64,000 nt of DNA from CAYZWU01 sp964482235 (GTDB lineage: Bacteria; Planctomycetota; B15-G4; CAYZWU01), in the NCBI GenBank assembly GCA_964482235.1, contig CAYZWU010000001.1, forward strand, positions 62,001 through 126,000, given 5' to 3'. This document shows, one piece after another, positions 44,866-52,853 of the stretch. The notes under the pieces are model-generated. The model saw nothing but the letters and a program-made list of their open reading frames with translations. It did not search any database and was not told the DNA's origin. Each line of letters begins with the position of its first letter. Position 1 is the first letter of the stretch. The position numbers and the translations under genes were made by a program.

Positions 44866-45354
44866 ATGTCTGACGCCGTCTATCCGGGAACATTCGATCC
44901 GTTCACCTATGGACATCTCGACCTGATCCACAGGGGCAGCAAGCTCTTCAGGCGGCTGATCGTCGGTGTTGCGGTCAATCCGGCGAAAAAACCGGTCTTC
45001 ACTCCTGAAGAGCGCGTGGCCATGATTCGCGAGCAGATCGAAGGCGTGCTCGACAATGTGGAAGTCCGCCACTTCGGGGGGCTCGTCGTGGATTTCGCCA
45101 GGAAGGTAAAAGCCTTCACGATCCTGAGAGGGCTCAGAACGGTGTCGGACTTCGAGTACGAGTTCCAGATGGCCCTCACGAACAGGGCTTTTGCCAACGA
45201 TGTGGAGACCCTGTTCGTCATGCCCAGCCTCAAGTATTCCTATGTCTCCTCGCGCCTGATCAAGGAGTCGATCATCATGGGAGCGGACGTGTCGCACATG
45301 CTGCCGAAGGAGATCGAGAAGCGGCTGAAAGCCAAGCTGGGGCTCGACAAGTGA
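44866..45354 (+). CDS. coaD: Phosphopantetheine adenylyltransferase
   Basis: CoaD adenylates 4'-phosphopantetheine, the penultimate step of coenzyme A synthesis. The 162-residue protein has the nucleotidyltransferase core: YPGTFDPFTYGHLDL (T/HxGH), the VNPAKKPVFTPEERVAMI loop, LRGLRTVSDFEYEFQMA and YSYVSSRLIKE (the ISSTxVRE-type signature). Length is standard. The ATG at 44866 lies 7 nt after GGAG. ridA follows 30 bp later. Confidence 0.96.
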   Translation: MSDAVYPGTFDPFTYGHLDLIHRGSKLFRRLIVGVAVNPAKKPVFTPEERVAMIREQIEGVLDNVEVRHFGGLVVDFARKVKAFTILRGLRTVSDFEYEFQMALTNRAFANDVETLFVMPSLKYSYVSSRLIKESIIMGADVSHMLPKEIEKRLKAKLGLDK

Positions 45355-45384
45355 GCTCAACCGAGAAGCAGGAGGACCTTCTTG

Positions 45385-45771
45385 ATGCATAAAGAGATTC
45401 TTTCCACGGAAAATGCGCCTCGAGCGATCGGACCCTACTCCCAGGCCGTCGCCGCCGGAGATCTCGTTTTCCTCTCGGGCCAGATTCCCCTTGATCCCGT
45501 GACGATGGAGCTGAAGGGCGTCGATGCGGCGGAGCAGGCGGAACAGGTTCTGCAGAACCTGGGCGCCGTCCTCGAGGCGGCCGGCTCATCGTACGGAGAC
45601 GCGCTCAAGGTGACCGTCTTCCTGAAATCGATGGACGACTTCGCCGCCGTGAACGAGGTCTATGCCAGGTACTTCAGCGAGGACTCTCCGGCCCGGGCCT
45701 GCGTCGAGGTGTCGCGTCTTCCCAAGGATGTTCTCGTCGAGATGGACGCCGTTGCCCTGATCCGCCGGTGA
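45385..45771 (+). CDS. ridA: RidA family enamine/imine deaminase
   Basis: RidA hydrolyses reactive 2-aminoacrylate and related imines released by PLP enzymes. The 128-residue product has the N-terminal ENAPRAIGPYSQAVAAGDLVFLSGQIPLDP, the central GNVEQN-like region and a C-terminal ACVEVSRLPKDVLVEMDAVA. The substrate-binding Arg (usually R105) is not at its exact consensus context but an Arg is present in SRLPKD. The ATG at 45385 follows AGGAGG by 9 nt. Confidence 0.93.
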   Translation: MHKEILSTENAPRAIGPYSQAVAAGDLVFLSGQIPLDPVTMELKGVDAAEQAEQVLQNLGAVLEAAGSSYGDALKVTVFLKSMDDFAAVNEVYARYFSEDSPARACVEVSRLPKDVLVEMDAVALIRR

Positions 45772-45942
45772 GGAGCCTGATCGCTCCGTCGATCTCGGAA
45801 CGTTCCAACGACCTGCAAGACCGTTACATGTGAAGGACAGCTGTCTATATCATCGAAGCGTGGCAATGGTCGATCCGTTCGCTTGAGGCTGCAGCCGCAC
45901 CCTGAAAACCGCTGCAATGACAAACCGGCTCGGGAGGCGACG

Positions 45943-47787
45943 TTGAAGAATGTCATGAACAGCGTTTCTGATTCGCACCGATGGATCGCGGCGGCACAGG
46001 TCGTTCTTCTTGCCGGCCTCCTGTTCGTCGCTGCCTGCTCCGACAGCCAGGAGTTTGGCGAGAAAGCCGATCCCGGAAAGAACAGGGTCTCCAGGGACTG
46101 GACGAACCCCGGCAGCGACGAGGTCAATCTGTTCAGGGATTGCCTCCTCTCCGAGAAGGAGCTGAAGAGGCAACCCGAGTTCGGCGGCATCATCACCTTC
46201 CCGACCGGTATCGATCCGACGACTCTGAACAACGTGACCCGCACCACGCAGGGCACCAGGAGAGTCTGCTTCTTCCTGTTTCCGCCGCTGATCGGCATCG
46301 ATCCCTCCACCAGCACGCTGACGCCTCTCATCGCGAGCGAGCTTCCCGAGAAGTCCGAAAACGGCCTCGTCTATACCTGGCGGCTCAGGCCGGGGATCAA
46401 GTGGCACGATTTCGACGAATCGAAGGCTTATCTCACGGCTCATGATGTGGAGTTCTGCTTCGACCTGATATGCAACGAGAAGGTCGATGCGGGAGTCGCT
46501 CGCAACGATCTGCCGGGAGTCGAATCGGTGGAGGCTCTCGATGACCTGACCTTCCGGGTCACCTACTCCGAACCGCATATCTCCGCCATGTACATCTTCG
46601 GGAGCGAGATGCGCATCATGCCGTCCCACCTGCTCCGCTCCGTTCCGCCCGAGAAGATCAACACCCACCCCCTGGGCCGCAACCCCGTGGGCTACGGGCC
46701 GTTCCGGTTCCATCACTGGAAAACAGGGGATGAGCTTCTTTTCACACGGTGCGACCTGAACAGGGATGTCTTCCCCGATGCTCTCCGTCCCTGGGCCGAC
46801 GGGGTGCGGTGGAAGGTCATCCCCAGCACGGATCTCATCTTCCGCCTCTTTCTGCGAAACGAAGTCGATGTCTGCGTCCTGTCGCCGGACAACTGGCTTT
46901 CCATAAGGAAGAACGAGAAGTTTCAGGAGATGGCCACGGCGCATTTCTACAGCGTTCCCTACTTCAGCTACATCGCCTGGAACACCCGGCTGGTCTTCTT
47001 CGATGATCCCCGTGTCCGCCGGGCCATGACGCACCTGGCGAGGCGGCAGGCGATCGTCGACTCGCATCTCCACGGTATGGCCGATGTGCTGAGCGGTCCC
47101 TTCTACCGGTTCTCCAATGATTACGACGAGTCGATAGAACCTTTTCCCTACGATCCGGCCAAGGCGAAAGAGCTTCTTGCCGAGGCAGGGTGGATGGATC
47201 GCGACAAGAACGGCATTCTCGAGAAGATGGTCGGAAAGGAGAAGAGGGAGTTTCGTTTCGAGCTCCTCTACAGGAAAGGCCAGGTGGGCCACATGGCGGC
47301 TTTCATCAAGGCCTTCACCGAGGATCTCAAGAGTGCCGGGATCATCATGGCCCACAGGTCCATGGATTGGGGCGCCTTGCAGGAACAGGTGAACGATCAT
47401 CGATTCGACGCTTTCATGATGGGAGCGGTCCCGGACCTGCTCTACGAGGATCACTACGGAACGTGGCACTCGTCGCAGACCAGTCCCCCTGACAGGAACA
47501 GGACAGGTTACGTCAATTCCCGTGTCGACGAGATCCTCGAGGCGGCTCGTGTCGCCTTCGACGATGAAAAGCGGCAGGACCTGATCCGGGAGCTGCATCG
47601 CATCCTTCACGAGGATCAACCCTGGACGCCCCTGTTCACGAGGTTCAATACCGTGGGAATCAACAAGAGGTGGCGCAATGTGCGCATCTACAACAAGAAG
47701 GGAATCGTCCTCCAGGAGTGGTGGCTCCCTCGGGAGAACCATGCGGCAGGCGACGTCGTTCCACCGCTTCAGGAACCGATGAAGTAG
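45943..47787 (+). CDS. Peptide ABC transporter, substrate-binding lipoprotein (SBP family 5)
   Basis: A 614-residue extracytoplasmic solute-binding protein of the DppA/OppA family. From TTG 45943 (5 nt after GGGAGG) the signal peptide ends in lipobox VAAC (Cys32). The family 5 signature is visible: YTWRLRPGIKWHDFDESKAY, NPVGYGPFRF, SRVDEILEAARVAFD. It captures oligopeptides for the adjacent permeases. The mature length is on the long side for DppA. This is the first gene of a five-gene cluster with two permeases and two ATPases on the same strand. Confidence 0.9.
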   Translation: MKNVMNSVSDSHRWIAAAQVVLLAGLLFVAACSDSQEFGEKADPGKNRVSRDWTNPGSDEVNLFRDCLLSEKELKRQPEFGGIITFPTGIDPTTLNNVTRTTQGTRRVCFFLFPPLIGIDPSTSTLTPLIASELPEKSENGLVYTWRLRPGIKWHDFDESKAYLTAHDVEFCFDLICNEKVDAGVARNDLPGVESVEALDDLTFRVTYSEPHISAMYIFGSEMRIMPSHLLRSVPPEKINTHPLGRNPVGYGPFRFHHWKTGDELLFTRCDLNRDVFPDALRPWADGVRWKVIPSTDLIFRLFLRNEVDVCVLSPDNWLSIRKNEKFQEMATAHFYSVPYFSYIAWNTRLVFFDDPRVRRAMTHLARRQAIVDSHLHGMADVLSGPFYRFSNDYDESIEPFPYDPAKAKELLAEAGWMDRDKNGILEKMVGKEKREFRFELLYRKGQVGHMAAFIKAFTEDLKSAGIIMAHRSMDWGALQEQVNDHRFDAFMMGAVPDLLYEDHYGTWHSSQTSPPDRNRTGYVNSRVDEILEAARVAFDDEKRQDLIRELHRILHEDQPWTPLFTRFNTVGINKRWRNVRIYNKKGIVLQEWWLPRENHAAGDVVPPLQEPMK

Positions 47788-47845
47788 TGCTTCGAGGGAG
47801 ATGTGAGCCGCCTTCGGCCTCCTTCCCGATGTGCCACGAGGCAAA

Positions 47846-49486
47846 ATGGGCAACATCTGGTTGTATATCGTGAAACGGCTTCTCATCGCCGTACCCACCT
47901 TGCTCGGCATCGCCGTCATCACGTTCGCCTTCATCCGCCTGGCGCCCGGCGATCCCTTCGGCATGGAGGAGATCACCGATCCATCCCTCTCCTATCATGG
48001 TGCCGTGAGCGTCGATGTCTCCGAGCGCACCAGGAAGCTCTACGGACTCGACAAGCCGATCCTCCTCAACTTCGACGTGATGGACCGCGGAAGAACCGTG
48101 GAAGCGGCCTGGGAGAGGCTGGCCGTCTGCCTGGAGAAGGAGAGCCGGGAGGAAGAGCTGGCCCGTGCGCAGGAGGAGCTGGTCTCGCTGGGATCCCGGA
48201 TCGTCCCTCCTCTCGTGCCGCTCGTGATCGACGAGGGGAACGAGGCGAAGGCTCGTGCTCTCGGAACAATGCTTCGCCTGGCCGGACTGACAGACGAAGC
48301 GGCGGATCTCGAGTCGCTCGAGGCCTGGTGGGGGAGAGAGTGCAGGGTGTTCGGCCAGGCATCGATCCGTCAGGCCGTGGACCACGTGATCTCGGGGAGC
48401 AGGCCGGAGCAGGAATCGGCGATCGACCTGATCCGCGGCCGTCTCCGCTCCCTCGCCCTGCCCCATGCGATGGGGCGGATCGATAAGACCGAGCCCGGCG
48501 AGGCGAGAGAGCGCCTCGCGCTCCTGATGGCGCAGGTTGCCGGCTGCGTGGCAGCAGGCGGCGAGGAGGGGAAGATCGTCCGCCCTCGGGCGAAGGAAAG
48601 CCCGGAGGCGCTCCTTTGCGCCTGGTGGAAGGAGAACAGCCTCACCCATCGCGACATCGGCTGGCTCGAAAGGGCTGGACGCTGCTTCACCGAGGCCCAG
48701 TTCCCTTTGTGGCTCTCCCGGATCGCCACGCTCGATTTCGGTGAATCGTACAGGGATCATCGGCCCGTGTTCGAGAAGGTCTGGGAGGCCATGAAGATAA
48801 CCCTCTCCTTCCAGATCATCTCCATCTTCCTGATCTACCTGATCGCCGTGCCTCTCGGCGTCCTCTCGGCCGTCCGGAAGGGAACCCTGTCCGACACCTG
48901 CATCACCATCGGCCTCTTCATGTTCTACTCGCTTCCGGGATTCTGGGTGGCGACGATGCTCATCGTCTTCCTGAGCGGCACCGTCTGCTGGGATATCTTT
49001 CCGCCAGGCGGGTTGAGCTCTGCCGATGCCAGCACCATGACGGGGTTCCAGTGGCTGCTCGACAGGGCGTGGCACATGGTCCTGCCTCTGGTCTGCCTCA
49101 CCTACGGCGGCCTCGCCTCCCTTTCCCGCTATACCCGGGCCGGCATGGTGGAGGTGATCCGGCAGGACTACATCCGGACGGCCCGCGCCAAGGGGCTTCC
49201 CGAGTGGAAGGTGATCGCCAAGCATGCCTTTCGCAACGGGCTGATCCCTCTGATCACTCTCTTCGCCGGACTCCTTCCCGCCCTGATCAGCGGTGCCGTC
49301 ATCGTGGAGACGATTTTCGGGATTCATGGCCTCGGGCTCCTGGGCTACCAGGCGGTCCTCGACCGGGATTACCCGGTCATCATGGCGATCTCCTTTCTCA
49401 CGGCCTTTCTCGTGCTGCTCGGCATGATCCTCTCCGACGTGCTTTACATGATTTTCGATCCCAGGATCACGCTGGAGAGGAACTGA
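47846..49486 (+). CDS. Peptide ABC transporter permease, DppB/YejB type, with a large inserted domain
   Basis: A 546-residue permease (family norm is ~310-340). The first helix and following loop are typical (IVKRLLIAVPTLLGIAVITF, RLAPGDPFG, YGLDKPILLNF). A ~208-residue soluble insertion (about 79-286) follows. Normal sequence then resumes with LDFGESYRDHRPVFEKV and the BPD helices, including the EAA-type loop RTARAKGLPEWKVIAKHAFRN. The insert is helical with paired-helix stretches (EEELARAQEELVSLGSRI, DEGNEAKARALGTMLRLAGL) that look HEAT/TPR-like. It would lie in the periplasm. The ATG at 47846 is preceded by ACGAGG. Confidence 0.9.
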   Translation: MGNIWLYIVKRLLIAVPTLLGIAVITFAFIRLAPGDPFGMEEITDPSLSYHGAVSVDVSERTRKLYGLDKPILLNFDVMDRGRTVEAAWERLAVCLEKESREEELARAQEELVSLGSRIVPPLVPLVIDEGNEAKARALGTMLRLAGLTDEAADLESLEAWWGRECRVFGQASIRQAVDHVISGSRPEQESAIDLIRGRLRSLALPHAMGRIDKTEPGEARERLALLMAQVAGCVAAGGEEGKIVRPRAKESPEALLCAWWKENSLTHRDIGWLERAGRCFTEAQFPLWLSRIATLDFGESYRDHRPVFEKVWEAMKITLSFQIISIFLIYLIAVPLGVLSAVRKGTLSDTCITIGLFMFYSLPGFWVATMLIVFLSGTVCWDIFPPGGLSSADASTMTGFQWLLDRAWHMVLPLVCLTYGGLASLSRYTRAGMVEVIRQDYIRTARAKGLPEWKVIAKHAFRNGLIPLITLFAGLLPALISGAVIVETIFGIHGLGLLGYQAVLDRDYPVIMAISFLTAFLVLLGMILSDVLYMIFDPRITLERN

Positions 49487-49487
49487 C

Positions 49488-50723
49488 ATGAACGGACGGG
49501 AGAACAGCACGATCGACGGCCCCCTCCCTTCAGGGGGCGGCACGCCTCTGCGCCAGGAGGTGAAGAGGGCCGCGTTCTGGAGGAGGTTCTGTGCCCGGAG
49601 AACCGCCCTTGCCGGCATGATCGTGATCGCGGCTCTATTCCTCGTCGCCGCTCTGGCACCCTTTCTGGCCGGGAACAGGCCGCTCGTTCTCATCCGGGGC
49701 AAGGGAGTCGAGCTGCCCGTCTTTCAGGCTTTCACCCGTGCGGACTTCGTCTGGCTGGCCGGCCCGGCATGCCTCCTCCTGGTCTGGATCTGGCGGAAGG
49801 CGGCGCGGCGATTCAGCCGGGGAAGAGGGGGCGGCAGGCCCGGGCGTTCGCTCCTCGGAGCATTCTCCTTCGCAATCATGCTGCTTGCCGTTCTTGTCGC
49901 GGCCCTGGTCTGGCCCGACCGCCTGGCTCGCACCGATTTCAGGCCCTACCGCGACGGTGTGCTGGAAGCCGAGTTCTGCCTCTTCCCGCCCGTCCCCTTC
50001 TCCCCGGAGGAGGTACCGCTCGCGAATTATCTCGAACCGCCGAGCGCCGCGCACTGGCTCGGCACGGACCGGGAAGGTGCGGATCTCCTGGCCAGGGTGA
50101 TCCACGGGACGCGCGTCTCGCTTCTCATCGGATTCATTGCAGCCGGGATCTGCGTCCTGATCGGAATCGTGCTCGGCGCCCTGGCCGGCTATTTCGGGGG
50201 ATGGGTCGACATGGCCGTGAGCCGGCTGATCGAGGTGTTCACCTGCTTCCCGACCTTTTTTGCCATCCTCGCTGTTGTTTCTTTTTTTCCTCCCAGTATC
50301 TTCTGGATTATGCTCGTGATCGGTCTTTTCCGGTGGACACAGGTCGCCAGGCTGATGAGAGGGGAATTCTTGAAATCCAGGGAGCTCGATTATGTCGCTG
50401 CCGCGCGGGCCATGGGGCTCTCGCACCGGAGGGTCATCTTCAGGCATATCCTGCCCAACTCCCTGGCACCGGTCCTCGTGGCTGCAACCTTCGGCGTGGC
50501 CGGCGCGATCCTGATCGAGAGCGGCCTCTCCTTCCTCGGGATCGGTCCGGCGTCGTGCCAGTCGTGGGGGCGCCTGCTGGCGGAGATGGAGCCGCACTTC
50601 GTGAGAGCCTGGTGGCTATGCATCCCTCCGGGGGCTGCCGTCTTTGTCACTGTCACGGCTTTCCACCTGACCGGTGACGGTCTCAGGGATGCCTTCGATC
50701 CGAAAGAGGAGGGGCAGAGATGA
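49488..50723 (+). CDS. Peptide ABC transporter permease, DppC/YejE type
   Basis: A 411-residue permease starting 2 nt after its partner. An extended N-terminus has extra helices (MIVIAALFLVAALAPFLAG, FVWLAGPACLLLVWIWRKA, LLGAFSFAIMLLAVLVAALV) before the canonical part, which starts AHWLGTDREGADLLARVIHG and includes the EAA loop YVAAARAMGLSHRRVIFRHI. The GNRPLVLIRGKGVELPVFQ piece resembles YejE, so the system may be close to the Yej (microcin C/peptide) importer, though the ATPases here are separate proteins. The stop overlaps the next gene by 4 bases. Confidence 0.9.
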   Translation: MNGRENSTIDGPLPSGGGTPLRQEVKRAAFWRRFCARRTALAGMIVIAALFLVAALAPFLAGNRPLVLIRGKGVELPVFQAFTRADFVWLAGPACLLLVWIWRKAARRFSRGRGGGRPGRSLLGAFSFAIMLLAVLVAALVWPDRLARTDFRPYRDGVLEAEFCLFPPVPFSPEEVPLANYLEPPSAAHWLGTDREGADLLARVIHGTRVSLLIGFIAAGICVLIGIVLGALAGYFGGWVDMAVSRLIEVFTCFPTFFAILAVVSFFPPSIFWIMLVIGLFRWTQVARLMRGEFLKSRELDYVAAARAMGLSHRRVIFRHILPNSLAPVLVAATFGVAGAILIESGLSFLGIGPASCQSWGRLLAEMEPHFVRAWWLCIPPGAAVFVTVTAFHLTGDGLRDAFDPKEEGQR

Positions 50724-51733
50724 TCCGTTCCACAGAGAGCGAGGAGAAGATTCTCCTGCAGATCAAGGGGCTACGAACGGAGCTCAGGGTCGACAAGCTG
50801 TCGGCGTCGGTAGTGGACAACCTGGACCTGACGATCCGTCGCGGCGAAGCCCTCGGGATCGTGGGCGAATCCGGCTGCGGCAAGACCATGACCGCCCTCT
50901 CCATCCTGCGTCTGGTGCCCGACCCTCCCGCCCGGATCACGGGAGGCTCGATCCTCTTCAGGGAGAGGGATCTCCTGAAGCTGCCTCCCGCGGCGATCAG
51001 GTCTGTCCGGGGGAGCGAGATCTCCATGATCTTCCAGGAACCGATGACCGCCATGAATCCGGTCTTCACCGTAGGCGACCAGATCGTCGAGGCCCTTCTG
51101 GTGCATCAGGAGTGCAGCCGAAGAGAAGCTCGCTCCCGCATGGTCGAAGGATTGGCCAGGGTGGGGATCGCTTCTCCGGAACGCGCCTCCCTCTCCTATC
51201 CGCACCAGCTCTCGGGCGGCATGCTGCAGAGGGCGATGATCGCCATGGCGCTGATCTGCGGCCCCGATCTTCTGATCGCGGACGAGCCGACATCGGCTCT
51301 CGACGTGACGGTGCAGGCGCAGATCCTGGAGCTCATCGGTCAGCTCAGGACGGAAGAGGAGATGGCCATGCTGATGATCACCCACGATCTGGGGGTCGTC
51401 GCCGAGGTCTGCGACAGGGTAGCGGTGATGTATGCAGGCGAGATCGTCGAGGAGGCGGCAACGAAAGAGCTCTTCGAGAGCCCCCTCCATCCCTACACGA
51501 GGGGACTGTTCGATTCGCTTCCCCTTTCCGGCCGGGACAGGAGCCGGCTGAAGGCCATACCGGGGACCGTGCCCTCGCCCTTCGCCTATCCCGCATCGTG
51601 CCGCTTCTCGACGCGCTGCCCTGCCGTGCAGGCAGTCTGCCGCCAGGAGAAGCCCGAGCTCAGGGAGGCCGAGGAGGGACGGTCCGTGGCGTGCTTTTTC
51701 CCGCGGCAAGAGGACCTGCAAGGAGGGACTTGA
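50720..51733 (+). CDS. Peptide ABC transporter ATPase, DppD/OppD type
   Basis: A 337-residue ATPase. Walker A GESGCGKT, Q loop FQEPMTAMNPVFTVGDQI, signature LSGGMLQRAMIAMAL, Walker B LLIADEPTSALD and the H loop MLMITHDLGVVAEVCDRVAV are all intact. The oligopeptide-specific C-terminus (HPYTRGLFDSLP, then PASCRFSTRCP) has the cysteines of the family's C-terminal metal cluster. It pairs with the next ATPase to power the permeases. Confidence 0.94.
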   Translation: MIRSTESEEKILLQIKGLRTELRVDKLSASVVDNLDLTIRRGEALGIVGESGCGKTMTALSILRLVPDPPARITGGSILFRERDLLKLPPAAIRSVRGSEISMIFQEPMTAMNPVFTVGDQIVEALLVHQECSRREARSRMVEGLARVGIASPERASLSYPHQLSGGMLQRAMIAMALICGPDLLIADEPTSALDVTVQAQILELIGQLRTEEEMAMLMITHDLGVVAEVCDRVAVMYAGEIVEEAATKELFESPLHPYTRGLFDSLPLSGRDRSRLKAIPGTVPSPFAYPASCRFSTRCPAVQAVCRQEKPELREAEEGRSVACFFPRQEDLQGGT

Positions 51734-51737
51734 CAGG

Positions 51738-52742
51738 ATGATGAGACAAGCCGAACAACAGGACACGCGGGAGGGAGCGCGGCGCCCCCTGCTGGAGGTC
51801 CGCAACCTGGTGAAGCACTACCTCCTGCCGCGGGGCTTCTTCAGCCGGAGAAAGGACCGCCTCAGGGCGGTGGAGGACGTCTCCTTCCCCATAGCCCGCG
51901 GCGAGACGCTCGGCCTGGTTGGCGAGTCGGGATGCGGCAAGACCACGCTGGGGCGAACGATCCTGCGTCTGCTTCCCCGGACATCGGGGCAGGTCATCTT
52001 CGACGGGATCGAGATCTTCTCGCTCCCCGAGAAGGAGATGCGCTCTCTCCGGCAGAAGATGCAGGTCATCTTCCAGGATCCCTTCTCCTCCCTCAATCCG
52101 AGGATGACCGTCGAGTCGATCGTCTCCGAGGGGATCCGGATCCACGGCCTGGCCCGGGGGCGCGCTCTCACCGACAGGGTGCCCGTCCTCCTCGAAAGGG
52201 TGGGGCTGTCGCCCGACTCCCTGCACCGCTACCCCCACGAGTTCTCCGGAGGACAGAGGCAGCGCATCGGTATTGCCCGCGCTCTCGGGGTGGAGCCTGA
52301 TTTCATCGTCTGCGACGAGCCGGTCTCGGCTCTCGACGTGTCGGTCCAGGCGCAGGTTCTCAACCTCCTCATGGATCTCAAGAGCGAGCTCTCTCTCTCC
52401 TTCCTCTTCATATCTCACGACCTGTCCGTCGTGCGTTACATCTCCGACCGCGTGGCCGTGATGTACCTGGGGCGGATCGTGGAGATGGGGGAGTGCGAGT
52501 CCCTCTTCGACTCTCCCAGGCACCCCTACACAAAAGCCTTGATCTCGGCCATTCCCAGCTCCGATCCGGGGCGGAAGGCCGGCAGGATCGTGCTCGAGGG
52601 CGATGTGCCCTCTCCCATCGATCCTCCATCCGGCTGCCCTTTCCATCCTCGCTGCCCCGAGGCGCTGCCGCAGTGTGCCCGCGACGAGCCGCCCCTGAGG
52701 AATCCCTCGGAGGGATACTTCTATCGCTGCGTCCTCGAGTGA
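51738..52742 (+). CDS. Peptide ABC transporter ATPase, DppF/OppF type
   Basis: A 334-residue ATPase with Walker A GESGCGKT, Q loop FQDPFSSLNPRMTVESIV, signature FSGGQRQRIGIARALG, Walker B IVCDEPVSALD and H loop LFISHDLSVVRYISDRVAVM. The C-terminus has HPYTKALISAIP and PFHPRCPEALPQC. OppF-type proteins start with a longer N-terminus such as LLEVRNLVKHYLL seen here. It lies 4 bp after the first ATPase. Confidence 0.94.
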   Translation: MMRQAEQQDTREGARRPLLEVRNLVKHYLLPRGFFSRRKDRLRAVEDVSFPIARGETLGLVGESGCGKTTLGRTILRLLPRTSGQVIFDGIEIFSLPEKEMRSLRQKMQVIFQDPFSSLNPRMTVESIVSEGIRIHGLARGRALTDRVPVLLERVGLSPDSLHRYPHEFSGGQRQRIGIARALGVEPDFIVCDEPVSALDVSVQAQVLNLLMDLKSELSLSFLFISHDLSVVRYISDRVAVMYLGRIVEMGECESLFDSPRHPYTKALISAIPSSDPGRKAGRIVLEGDVPSPIDPPSGCPFHPRCPEALPQCARDEPPLRNPSEGYFYRCVLE

Positions 52743-52766
52743 TCGGGTCTCGCCTGCTTCAGCACG

Positions 52767-52794
52767 TTGCCCGGACTTCGCTATGAGATATAAT
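52767..52794 (+). promoter_or_regulatory. Candidate sigma-70 promoter for the GH9 gene
   Basis: TTGCCC (52767-52772) and a perfect TATAAT (52789-52794) are 16 bp apart, about 60 bp before the start codon. Confidence 0.55.
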
Positions 52795-52853
52795 GGCTCG
52801 CGGAGCGATGGCGGTACCTCATTTCCGTGAGAGAAACACCTGGAGAACAGATC

